Assembly (NCBI GenBank): GCA_025399215.1
Contig: MU621119.1
Coordinates: 1-64,000, forward strand
DNA from: Globomyces pollinis-pini
Lineage: Eukaryota; Chytridiomycota; Chytridiomycetes; Rhizophydiales; Globomycetaceae
Direction of reading: 5' to 3'
DNA: 64,000 bases
Shown: one piece after another, positions 46,321 through 56,988 of the stretch
How positions within the stretch are numbered: the first letter of the stretch is position 1
How the letters are laid out: every line of letters begins with the position of its first letter
Position numbers and translations under genes: made by a program
Notes under the pieces: generated by a model
The model's database searches: none
The model's input: the letters and a program-made list of their open reading frames with translations, nothing else
What the model was told of the DNA's origin: nothing

Positions 46321-47449
46321 TCAAAAACTATTTCTGTTCGTAGCCATTTGAATAGTAGCCAGTATTTTACGTTCAATAATCGATATCCAATGTCCAATTC
46401 TAGTGTTGGTATTCCTCTTTTGAAAGATCACCCATAGGAAAGTAACTGAACTGAATAGTGTCAGAATATGGGTTAAATTAATTCGATTTAGTTGTTTGTT
46501 TTTACTTAATTTATCATTGGATTTGTTTGTTGTAGAATTGTAGATTCCTAATTCATCTTTCGATTGGGATACTTTGGAATGTAGTCTATCAGAAGATGCA
46601 CTCAAATTTAACTTGGATCCTGTTTTGATCAAAGGTTTATCAGTATTTGTGTTTTCTCCAATCAACGTCTCTGATTCCTCTTGTGGTTTTGTTTTTAAAT
46701 CCTTCTTGTCTAATCCATTAAACTTGTTAACGTTATTATCAACAGGTTTAGGTTCCGCCAATTCCTTTTTAATCAATTCCAATTGATTTATCAGTTTCTA
46801 ATTTAAAACATTACTGAAAGAATAAATACATTTTTAAAATCTTCAGTACAAAATTCATCATATGTAATGTAATCAATAGCATAGGTTATATCATCCAATC
46901 CTGACATATCAATAAAACAAATTCAAAATACCTTTCAAAATCACCAAACAGTACAATTCCATTAATCTTTCTGAGAAATTAAGGATACCATGTTACCATA
47001 GTGATATAGTTGTTTATCATTAGACAAGAGTTGGTTAAACCATTCATCTGGTTGATCCTGAATCCAAGATTCTACAAGATCTCTAGCTGTTATAAAATCA
47101 CCACTTTTGCTGAAATAGAAAGCACTGTACAATTTAATTAGATCAAAGTAAACCTTTAATGATTAAATCAAACGTCATTACCTATAAAATAAAATGAATG
47201 ACAAGCAACTCTAATTACCTAACATTAACAACATTTAACAAACCCTAGATGTACCAATTCAACAGTTAATTGATTCTCTAGTATGTTTTTCACCTTCAAC
47301 CAAGTGGTATCCCATTTTCCTAAATGAAAAGCTGATTGAAGGTAGTAGTTTAAGATGACAGGATTCTTTGATTGTAATTCGTTTTGACATTTGTTGAATA
47401 CTTTATGAAATTGTCTTTGAGTGAATAATTTGGTTAATTCCATGGTCAT
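46321..47449 (-). CDS. Tail-anchored protein, PEX26-like
   Basis: Proposed exons 47240-47449, 47174-47218, 46997-47153, 46932-46970, 46830-46900, 46321-46797, 332 residues. The first 200 residues are helical TPR-like repeats (LFTQRQFHKVFNKCQNELQS, VYFDLIKLYSAFYFSKSGDF, ARDLVESWIQDQPDEW, RLMELYCLVILKG). A Lys/Ser-rich linker follows, then one membrane helix near the C-terminus (LTHILTLFSSVTFLWVIF) flanked by basic residues. This is the layout of PEX26/PEX15, the peroxisomal anchor of PEX1-PEX6, but conservation is too low to be sure. The second and third exons depend on introns of 21 and 20 nt; a model with 29- and 57-nt introns also stays open. Divergent from SVF1. Confidence 0.5.
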
Positions 47450-47619
47450 CTTGAAAAAATGACAAAACAAAAGACACTAAAAATAGTGAATGGAAATGAT
47501 AGTTTATGAATGGAATTAGAATGATTTTAATGAAGGTACCTAATTAGATTCAATTGATAGTTCATGTTTCCTAATAATTTCAACATTCACTAATTAATCT
47601 ATGGATACTTCAAATCTAT

Positions 47620-47645
47620 ATCATGACGTCATGATACTGACGTCA
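47620..47645. promoter_or_regulatory. Two perfect CRE sites in a divergent promoter
   Basis: TGACGTCA occurs at 47624-47631, inside the 16-bp palindrome ATCATGACGTCATGAT (47620-47635), and again at 47638-47645. They are the consensus sites for CREB/ATF-type bZIP factors and lie between the PEX26-like gene (start 47449) and SVF1 (start 47744), about 100 bases from the latter. Confidence 0.7.
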
Positions 47646-47743
47646 TGATTTCATTCTGCCACTGTCAACTTTCGTGTTGGTGGCAATGTGACCGTTTGGT
47701 TCTCTTTTCCTATTTAAATCCACCCTTATTAAAATAATCTCAA

Positions 47744-48950
47744 ATGACTGATATTAATACTACTATCTCAACAGAGGACTTGAAGGTTTAAAGATACATC
47801 TAATCTGGTAGTTTTCAAAATTAGCTACCAGTACCACTGAAGGTCCTACTTTTTATATTCAAACAGATGAAGGATTATATGTGTTGATTCAAGTATTTAC
47901 TATCCATTACTAACTCTCAGATGATTTATTCAGCCGTTTCTAGGTATCATTATTTAACTTACCCCCTAGTTTTTCTCATTCGGTTCAGGTATCCATTGTT
48001 TTTTTAACGCTTTTCTAGATTGCTGCTCGAGTTTATGGACCAGGAGGAAAACCAAAGAAATCAGTTACACTTTCCAAAGGGTCTGGCGATTACAAAGTAT
48101 CTGATGATAAACTTTCGGTCGTCTGTAAACCATGTAGTATTCAATTCATCAAGGCTGATGTTGTTACCTATCATGTGACCTTTGACAGTGATGGGTTAGA
48201 ATTGGATTTCACTATTAAAGCTGTTGATGGAGCTTTACAATTTAATGGGGGTCAACACTTTTTTGTTGATGGAAAACCTGATAAGGGGTCCGTTAAATCG
48301 AAATTCATTCCGCGAGCTGCTGCTACTGGAACAATTAAAATTGATGGTACTACTCATGATGCCAAAGGTTGGTCTACTTACACAATGGTGACACAACACT
48401 ACCCACAAAATGTTGCGTTATGGAATTTCTTACACTTTCACAATGCAACTGATAGTTTAATGCTTTATCAAGTAATTTTAAAGATATCTAAACGATTTAG
48501 TTTGAATTACCAAAAGGAAGTGTAAAATCAACTGTATCCCAAGGTTGTTTAGTATTAAACAATAAAATCGTGGCAGTCACGATGGATAATCATACCACCT
48601 TCCATGGTACCTTCAAAGATGATTTCCAATCAAAATATTCCATCCCAACCTCTTTGACTCACGAATGGAACGGCAAGACTCTCAAAGGTGAACCTATCAA
48701 CATCAAAATGAATCTCTCATTAAAACACTGTGAAGATAAAGTTGATATTTTGGGTGAATTACCTTACCTTGTTCGTAAAATCATTCAAACCTTTATTACT
48801 GCCCCATATGTCTACCAATGGTATTTTAATTTTCGAGGCTGATTTTACTTTAGGATTGAAGAAACTGTTGTTGATGTTACTATTGCGGGTGTGACCACTC
48901 AACTGAAAGGCCGTGTGATGCATGAAAACACCTTCTTACTCGAACTTTAG
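47744..48950 (+). CDS. SVF1: Svf1-family lipocalin-like protein
   Basis: Seven exons: 47744-47785, 47812-47892, 47921-47943, 47970-47988, 48019-48471, 48501-48820, 48854-48950 (introns 26-33 nt), 344 residues. Svf1 proteins are fungal, made of two lipocalin-like barrels, and were found as survival factors in oxidative stress; yeast Svf1 moves ceramide from ER to Golgi. Matching blocks: GPTFYIQTDEG, QMIYSAVS, RVYGPGGKPKKSVTLSKG, VTYHVTFDSDGLELDFTIKA, RAAATGTIKIDGTTHDAKGW, TMVTQHYPQNVA, LPYLVRKIIQTFI and a final LKGRVMHENTFLLEL. Exons of 23 and 19 nt flank two 26-30-nt introns. Shares its promoter with the leftward gene; two CRE sites lie between them. Confidence 0.9.
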
Positions 48951-49108
48951 AATATAGTTTATCGTTTTGAAATTGTTTTCATTCTTTCCATCATTCTCAT
49001 GAATGCTGTTGAGATTCAAAGTATTATGATTGAATATTCAAAAATGTATGAGTATTAGATCACCAATGTGCAATATATTTAACATTCTTCATATAAATTA
49101 TCCCAAAA

Positions 49109-49643
49109 TCACAAACAACATGATCCATTCGTATCCAACCATTTTTCCAGGTACTGAATTCGATCATCCAGTGATAAAGGTGTATCATACTTTGCCAATT
49201 GAATCTTATTATTCACAGGATCACCTAAAAAGACTTTTGTAGTAGAATCAATATCTTCACCATTTTTGCTAGTTGAAAATGAAACTACCAATGGTTTATT
49301 ATCCAAATGAAATCGATTCATTTTCGTCAATGCTCTCTGAGCATCCTATTTCCATCAATGATTTATAAAAAAATAATACATCTGAATCTTTATATTCTAC
49401 ATAAACAAAACCTTTTGGTTCACCCATTCGAGCACCTAATGTGTTATCTCTCATGTTTCTATACCTAACGTTAATGAACATCAACTCACCTTCTGTATGC
49501 CATTGATATTCAAATTTAGCAATTTCTCCAAATCTATCATAAACATTCATTTCAAATTACGGTTCAAATAATTTTACAAGTGTATATTCTGTTACCGTTA
49601 AACTGACATTTCGAACCAATAATCTAGTATTCGTTGATGTCAT
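49109..49643 (-). CDS. RBM18: RBM18-like RRM protein
   Basis: Exons 49561-49643, 49490-49533, 49380-49435, 49109-49345; introns 27, 54 and 34 nt; 139 residues. One RNA-recognition motif: RNP2-like LLVRNVSLTVTEYTLVKLF, FGEIAKFEYQWHTEG, RNP1-like GEPKGFVYVEYKD, and ALTKMNRFHLDNKPLVVSFS. A short helical tail follows (LSLDDRIQYLEKWLD). The insert position before RNP1 and the tail resemble RBM18, a poorly characterised RNA-binding protein. The 54-nt intron looks like two introns joined end to end. Converges on SVF1. Confidence 0.72.
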
Positions 49644-49830
49644 TTGAATTGGAAGAAAATTCAATGGGTTTGTAAAAAATTCAATTCAATGGAAAATGAA
49701 ATGATGGAATCACTTTACAATTTTGGATAAAATAAACCATGGAGATGATCTTGGTTACTCTTTGGCCTTGAATTGAATTGATGCAACTCTTTAGTTCTTA
49801 AATTTCAAAATATAAAGTAAGTAGATGAGC

Positions 49831-49930
49831 GATCAGAAATTGTAACATGTACGAGGATTTACATGCAACTATGGTAGATTTCGATGACTACGTAGACTGA
49901 TTTTGTCTTTCAGTGCGTTCAAGACGCGCC
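49831..49930 (+). repeat. 100-bp dispersed repeat, copy A
   Basis: About 88 of 100 bases match 59432-59531. Begins GATCAGAAATTGTA and ends TTCAAGACGCGCC in both. On the minus strand both copies keep an open reading NALKDK followed by a stop about 20 codons in. Confidence 0.85.
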
Positions 49931-49993
49931 AGTTTTACAGCTACCTTGCAGCGTGTGTGGTATACAGGCACTCTAGTACTGTCACTAACAAGA

Positions 49994-50066
49994 TGCATTC
50001 ATTTATGACTTGATCAATATGCATATTCTTTGTGAGCTATTCTCCCCCTTTTATATCTTTGAGAAT
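49994..50066 (+). repeat. 73-bp fragment of the acidic-protein gene
   Basis: Matches 61797-61869 with about eight differences, same orientation. There it is antisense coding sequence of the repeat-containing acidic protein; here it is out of context and is the leader of FAHD1. Confidence 0.85.
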
Positions 50067-50088
50067 CTCTTTTCACTTAAAAAACAAA

Positions 50089-50846
50089 ATGTCGACACAT
50101 TTCACTCAAGCTTGCCGAAAGATCGTAGCTATTGGAAGGCATTATCCTTTATGATTGACGAATTAGAAACTATGCAGATCATGCTAAAGAATTAGGAAAT
50201 TCCATTCCAACTCAACCATTCTTTTTTTTAAAACCAAGTTCATCAATTTTAATTCAATCACAGAATAAAAGCATTGAAATACCTAAAAATTGTGATGTAC
50301 ATCATGAATTAGAATTAGGAGTTGTGATTGGTAAAACAGGTCGTGATATTCAACCTTCACATGCTGATTCGTTTATATCTGGTTATTGTTTAGCTTTAGA
50401 TATGACGGCTAGAAATTTACAAAATCAAGCAAAGAAAAGTGGACTTCCTTGGTCGGTTTGTTGTCTCGTCATTCATTTTTGATTTAGGCTGCTAAAGGCT
50501 ACGATACATTTACACCAATTGGACAATTTATTCCAAAAAATCAAATTCCAAATCCAAATAAATTGCAATTAAGTTTAACGGTATTCCAAATCATTGAAAA
50601 ATTAACTTGTAGATTGATGGTAAAATGGTTCAAAATGGAAATACTTCTGATATGATATTTGATATTCCAACTTTAATTCATCATGTTAGTCAAATTATGA
50701 CTTTAGAAGAAGGGGATGTGATTTTAACGGGTACTCCTGCTGGTGTTGGTCCTGTTTTACCTAATCAAACATTAAATGGAAAATTGGTGGATGAACATGA
50801 TCAATTAGTCTCTGAAATTCAATTCACTAGTCAAGCTAGATCTTGA
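50089..50846 (+). CDS. FAHD1: FAHD1-like acylpyruvase/oxaloacetate decarboxylase
   Basis: Exons 50089-50138, 50167-50455, 50488-50580, 50613-50846, 221 residues, as in FAHD1. Fumarylacetoacetate-hydrolase fold: [13 protein letters not shown] near the N-terminus, [25 protein letters not shown] (metal-binding Glu pair), [24 protein letters not shown], and the end block [16 protein letters not shown]. The enzyme decarboxylates oxaloacetate and hydrolyses acylpyruvates, usually in mitochondria; no strong presequence is seen. The first intron (28 nt) starts with GC instead of GT, and the GRNYADH motif across the junction makes that reading secure. Its leader is built from a dispersed repeat. Confidence 0.92.
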
Positions 50847-50908
50847 ATAAACTAAAAACAGTTCTTTGAATGAATGGTTTTATTAATTTTTAAAAAGGTA
50901 TAAATGAT

Positions 50909-52290
50909 TCAAATACCATTTTCATTATAAACGATATGTACTAGTCCATATCGTATGATGAATGCTAATATAGCACATGTTATTTGTATCCAAGATAAAT
51001 AGATCACTAATTGATCTTCTCGTATAGGACCAGTTTTAATTAAAATCAAATTCAAAATCGTTAGATTACTACAATCTATCCAATCACCCTTATCAGTTTT
51101 CGTGATCTGAACTAATTTCAAGATTTCCAGTAATTGAATCATCCATCTTCCCATACGATCCTTGAACGTTTGACAAGGTTTGAATTCAAATTTACTATAT
51201 TGGATATTGATTTGATCTTTACAAAGTCTAAAATGTGAATATTGAATTGAAATTACTTTGGCATACGATGTCTTGGACAATTGACAAATTTAAATAATTG
51301 AGGACATGATAATAGAAAATTAAATAATTGTGGGATCATGAATAACAACACAGTTTTTGATAAATTACAAGATATTCCTATCACTGCAAAAACCATTCCT
51401 GAAAAATAACAGATTGTATCTCCACCAAATACTTTGGCCGGATACCTATGATGAAAAACAATCGATTCAAATACCAATTGTAACGTAAATAACCAAACAT
51501 ACAACCAATATAAGGTAGTAAAAAATATAATGAAGTATGCATTGCATCAGAACGTGCAGGATTTAAAAAGAATATTGTAATACTATTCATCTACAAATTA
51601 AAATTAAATAAAGTAATACAGCTAATGAAATAGCAATAATCAATGCTTGAATTCCTTCCACTCCATTCACGCCTGCCAAAATATTAATTGAATTCGTTGA
51701 AAATGTAGCAATCATTGATAAAATGAAGTAATATAATCCTCCTAAATTTATAATTGGAGTTGAAAAGATAAATCGAAATGGAATAGGAATTAATACATCA
51801 GTTCCACCATGAGTAACATAATAAACCATTAAAAGTGGAATAGATGCAATGAAAGGAAACCATATTTTGATTCTCCATCTAATATCCAATACATCATCTG
51901 CAAATCCAAGAAATAGCATTGAGAATAATGATAACAATCCACCCAAATATTGAGAAAACTATACATTAACGTTATATAAAGTACTTTATCATGAGGAAAT
52001 TCTGGATGTTCACCATGAATGTATTTTCCATATCTAACCCATTCTAAAAATGGTACAGGAATGAATAGAAACATAAATACAAAATAGATACAACCTACAA
52101 TAGCACCCATAGATTCAGCTATTATTGGTTTATCTTTCTTTAATAGATCCTTTCCACATAAAGATTGTTTGATGAATACTGGTATTGCCAGTGGAATTGA
52201 AATACTAGTGAATATAAAGGCCATGATTGAGAATATGACTGAAATGAATAATGGTTGAGATATGATCCAATCCGAATATTCTTGAAGCAT
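50909..52290 (-). CDS. ALG7: UDP-GlcNAc:dolichyl-P GlcNAc-1-P transferase (ALG7)
   Basis: Five exons: 51985-52290, 51620-51958, 51475-51590, 51257-51445, 50909-51227 (introns 26, 29, 29, 29 nt), 422 residues. The first enzyme of N-glycan precursor synthesis and target of tunicamycin, with ten or so helices in the ER membrane. Motifs: [27 protein letters not shown] (metal-binding Asp pair), [49 protein letters not shown], and the PRHR site of NCPRHRMPK. Ends convergent with FAHD1 at about 60 bases. All active-site residues are present. Confidence 0.94.
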
Positions 52291-52578
52291 TGAATTATTT
52301 TTAAAGGAAAAGGAAAGAATCAAGTTCAGTTACCGAATTTGAATTACTATTTCCCCACCCATTGAATTTTATTTCAAACCGATTACATTATCATTTACCT
52401 ATTTACGTATGATAATCTACTAGACTTGATGGAATGAATTGTAAAAAACTTCATTGCAATGATTTCAATTGATTGGATTCACCAAGATGCAAGCACAATG
52501 TCCTCAATCCAACTTCTTTCTCTATCGAATTGCTCTGTTCTATTCGGTGTTGAGTTTATTTTTTTTATATTTTTTTTT

Positions 52579-53591
52579 ATGAGTCAAACCAAATTACAAG
52601 AAATGATGGAATCCATGTATGATTTTGATGAACAAAGTCCATCACAATCAACTGAACCGAGTCATGAAATACTAACCAAAAAACAATTAAAGAAATTAAA
52701 GAAATTTAAACAACTTCAATTGGTAAAAAGTAACCAAACTTCAATTCAAAAATCAAATACAAAAAAGAATAAAATCTTGAAAGATTTAGATTTAATCATA
52801 TCAGAAAAACCTAAAGTCATGGAAAAGGTATTGGAAGTACCAAAAGTGGAAGTCATTGAATTTACTGATACAAAATTAAAAAATTCAAATTTCGATAATA
52901 AGAAAGAATTTAGATCATTCATGGTATGTCATTCCTATCTATAAATTGGTAGAGTTCTAATGTGAACAAATTAAATTCAATCAGTACATTAACTAAAAAA
53001 GAAGTGATTCAAGAAGATGAAGATGATAAAAGTAATTCTTTATTTATTAAATAATCATAGATGATAAAGATTTAATGGATTTATTAAAAACTACAAAATT
53101 AGTTGAACAATACAGTACCTTTTTTTATATTAACGTTATATAGCATCGTCGGAATTAACTGGAAAAGATAGATTGAATCATATGAAAAAGAAAATTGTAG
53201 AGTTGGGTGGAAAGGTATATAGAATTAGATTATTGACACTCAGCCATTGAAACCAGAAAAAATATCTTTACCAATATTTATTGGAATGAAAAAAGCTGCT
53301 CAAGACAGAGTAGATAAAAAAGTACAAAATGCTAAAAATAATGGAATTTATACCAATCAATATAAACTAGAATTATTATAGAATGAAAAAGCTTTACGAC
53401 CAAAATCTAGAAAAAAGAAAATCGATAATGGGATTATTGGTAGTGTAGGAAAAATCAAAAATGGAATGATGAAGGTTTCTAAAAAGATTATTGATGCCGT
53501 GGAATCTGGTGGAAAGAGAAAAAAGAAATCTGGTGGTTCAAGTAAATTCAAAAAATCAGGTAGTAGAGGAAAATCTCATGGTGGATTTTAA
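52579..53591 (+). CDS. DUF4602/C1orf131-like ribosome-biogenesis protein
   Basis: Exons 52579-52923, 52953-53031, 53061-53114, 53144-53214, 53244 to end (introns 29 nt each). An acidic then Lys-rich N-terminal half (KKQLKKLKKFKQLQ) leads to the family core: ELTGKDRLNHMKKKIVELGG, LPIFIGMKKAAQDRVDKKVQ, AKNNGIY, then GSVGKIKNGMMKVSKKII and a Gly/Lys/Ser-rich tail. Human C1orf131 and yeast Faf1 have this layout and act in small-subunit ribosome assembly in the nucleolus. An in-frame TAG at 53379-53381 interrupts the core between NQYKLELL and NEKALRPK; there is no GT donor within 35 bases upstream. Either an unusual intron or a nonsense mutation is present. Confidence 0.65.
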
Positions 53592-53706
53592 TTTAATATA
53601 ATTGTAATGGATATACTTTGTTGTATGGTGGATTTGTTGAAGAGAAAAAAGTCAAGTAAAAAAGGTTTTATTCAGTGATCAATGTTATATTTCCAGATTT
53701 TGGCTG

Positions 53707-56620
53707 TTAGAAAGCTATCGAAACAGACTTCTTGACAATCAATTCACCAACTCCACTTCCACCTGATTCTAAAGTCCACTCGGGTTTGCGTGTGATAAAA
53801 TCATCGTAGAATCTACTAACAATCAATTGATGGTAGCAAGTTAAAGTTAGCTTCATTTCATCACCCTTTGATAACTTTGCAATGATTGGAATATTTTGAC
53901 GATGTCCCATTGTGAATGATCTGCTGTAAATTGCAATATTAGTTCCATTCAATGGTACCATAGGTTCGGTTTGATTTGTACCATATATCGTGTAAATGGT
54001 AGGTTCAATAATCCTTAATGAAGAAGTATTTGAATAAGTGAGATATTCCAAATCACAAATTCGAGAGTCAGGTGTTCCAATCAATGATCCAGTATATATA
54101 GTATGACTCTTGGTACTTTCAGTCGTCAAATTAAACTGAATCAGCTCTTTTGCTGGTAAAGAAGATATCTTTGGTACCATATCTGACTTGAAAGTGAATG
54201 ATGGGTAATCTGGATCCCATTTAACTACTGCTGGTAATGGAGAACCCAAAGCACGAATTTCATCGAACCATTTCACATTAATCCTTTCAAAACTGATTTC
54301 GGTTAAAGCGCTTGTGCTTGAGTTGGTAATGTCCCATTCTTCAAAATACACATATTTGAAAGGTCGGTCTCGTGAATATGGGAATACAAATAATTGAGGT
54401 ATCCAGACAATTATAAAAAGACCGAAAAAGAACAATGCAGAATATTTTCGGTTAGTTCTTGATAAAATCGGCATTAAATTTGCGGTAAATAGCCAAACAA
54501 CAAGCGTCAACACCAAATCAACCAAGTAATCAGGAATTTTTTCAGCTATCAAAGATGGTAGACTTACCAACATGATGCTGAGTACATCGAATGAAAATAA
54601 AAATGGCAAGGTTGTTGATAACAAGAATTGAATAATCCAAAAATGATTTTGATAAAAATTCACAAAATTTTGTTGTAGATTTGTAAATTCAAATTCAATG
54701 TCATCTCGTACTAATCTTCGAACTAAAGTTTCTATAGCTAGAGTCAAAATCACCGACAAAAGAGAATAAAATGCCAAATCGTTGACAATATATATCATAC
54801 TGAAGCCTATGCTGGACAAAACCAAGTTCAAAACTACTGCAAATAACCAGAATGCTGATAATCCTATTGGCAACCAGGTACCCATCGAACGACAAGGTGG
54901 AGCTCCATTAACAGGTTCTGGTGAAGTTTGTAAACTATCAATAGACTCTAGATCGCCATTGTCAATATTTTCTGTTAATGGGGTGGTTTCTGAAATCCCT
55001 TCTGTTACAACATGTGTTGGTAAGCTTCTGTATTGAACAGAGTTGTTGTGCATTCGGCGGACTCTTGGAAGTTTAGGCCAACAATATTCAACAAAAGAAA
55101 TAATTGCAAACGTTAAAGAAAAGATGGAGAACAAAGACCATTCAGGTCTACCATATGTAAACCCTGGGTTGATAAGTGTTCTGATCCATGAAAACAGAAA
55201 ATTAAACAACACAACCATAATAAAAGAAGTAAATACTAATCCAATGGAATTGATTGACGGTTTAATAATTTGCCTAACCATGGATTTTGATCCAGTAAAA
55301 TAGTTTGATATAGTTAACTTGATTACTAAGACAATCAAAGACACCAACACCATAAGTCCCATTCCAATAATAAATGATTTTTGAGTTTCACTAATACCAA
55401 ACACACCCAATTTATCGTAGTAAATGAATGAAGGCACAAACAGTTGTCCAGTCAAACCTTCTGGTGAACCATCAGACTCTGGTTGCTCGAACTTTTTCTG
55501 CAAATAATCCGATTCATCAATTGTGTAAACAGCTGACAGCAAATTTTCAGACATATGCTGTAAACTAACTTTCGATGTATGTTGTAAGTCATCTAGTGGT
55601 GTATGATATAAATATCTGTTTTGATAAAATGCAACATCAACACCGGGTAGTTTTCCAAGTGTTGCATATGGTCGATAGTCAGTATCACTGAAACACAATT
55701 AACACCAATAAATCATACCTGCCGATAAATCGCATTGCATTATTTAATGTGGAAGACATATGTGGATAAGGAGAAGTTTTTCCCAATAAAGATACTAAAC
55801 TATAACTGTTTGTACGAAAGAGTGCACTTCGACCAGTTTCTGAAGCACCAGTTCCCTCTAAAACATCAATAAAATCTTACAATTACCCAAGTTGATAAAA
55901 GCTTTAACGTTAGAGAACCATGGATGATAGGGAAATGTAGAACCACCCAACAAATGAATTTCCTCTCCATTGTTAAAATTAAATACAAGTGAGTTCTTCA
56001 ATTGTTTCGTACAAGCATGCTTTAGTGCTGAACGAAGTGTTGTAGCCATACTTGCGATACCCACACCTGCATCTGTTGCACCATGGGATTGTAATGCAGA
56101 ATCGAAATGTGATGAAATCAATAGTGCATCTGAAGATCCACCATTTATTCTAGCTAATACATTATCAGATTGATAATAAATGTTTTTAGATCGTCCATGA
56201 ATGGCAAGATTGATTGGATCATCTGTTAAAATCTATAAAAAGTGAGTATTCATTACAAGTGCATACTTGTAAAGGATTGGGCTGTGAGCAATTCCAAGTA
56301 TTAAATTCCGATTGCAAGTTATAAACAGTCTCAATCAAAAAATCTCGAACTCTTATATTTTCCAACGAATTATACGGATGAACAGTTGAAGTGATATTCT
56401 TGAGAACATTCCAACCAAATTCCCCCGAAGGACGCTTTCCGACTTCAGCCAGTGGATCATCTGAACGAACAAACTGAGGTTTTCCAACTCCATTTAGAAC
56501 TCCAGTATAAACTGACAGTTGAATTGCTCCAAATACCACCAACAAGAGCAAATGCTTGAACGTATCATTGTTCACTAATCCTGATATCATAGAGCTTACA
56601 CCTTTAAACATCATTCTCAT
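53707..56620 (-). CDS. PFF1: Vacuolar membrane M28 metallopeptidase (Pff1/ERMP1-like)
   Basis: Four exons: 56257-56620, 55887-56222, 55719-55857, 53707-55687 (introns 34, 29, 31 nt), 939 residues. One N-terminal helix anchors an M28 zinc-peptidase domain (residues about 120-370): SSHFDSALQSHGATDAGVG with the first His/Asp, NFNNGEEIHLLGG with the catalytic Glu-Glu, then YHTPLDDLQH with the last His. Eight or nine helices follow, then a luminal C-terminal domain. This is the layout of yeast Pff1 and animal ERMP1. The zinc ligands appear complete, so activity is likely; substrate unknown. Shown here next to the Crinkler-like gene. Confidence 0.92.
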
Positions 56621-56988
56621 CTGTGTTGGATCTGGGTTGAAAAAAAATAGAGACGTTGTGGATTGAGCAAAATCTCACTTCAAATTGAGCGCATAAAATC
56701 TTCGATAATTTATTTCCAACCGACTTTAGATTCTGTTGTAAGGCAGGGCAGTTCAGTAACTCAACTCAAGGCTAAAGAGCTTTTAAGCGGAGCTCCAAAA
56801 AGCATAGAAAAGCTTATAAAAACTCATTCGGCTTGTTAGATATTGACTGCTATTAGTGCAGCTTCAATCTACAAGGCGGATTATTATACGTTGTTGGAAA
56901 TATATGCTGGAAATCCATGCGGTTGAAAAGCTCCTTGTATTAAATCATAAATGAATGTTTTTGGTTAACAAAGAATAACTACTGTTAT
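56621..56988. other. Intergenic, nothing recognised
   Basis: About 370 bases between the start of the M28 peptidase gene and the end of the Crinkler-like gene, both leftward. No coding pattern or repeat seen. Confidence 0.5.

Larger units (their letters stand above)
49644..50088. other. Intergenic made of dispersed repeat pieces
   Basis: About 445 bases containing two sequences that recur elsewhere in the window: 49831-49930 (copy at 59432-59531) and 49994-50066 (copy inside the gene at 61159-61950). The second piece ends 22 bases before the FAHD1 start codon, so it forms its leader. No gene seen. Confidence 0.65.
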
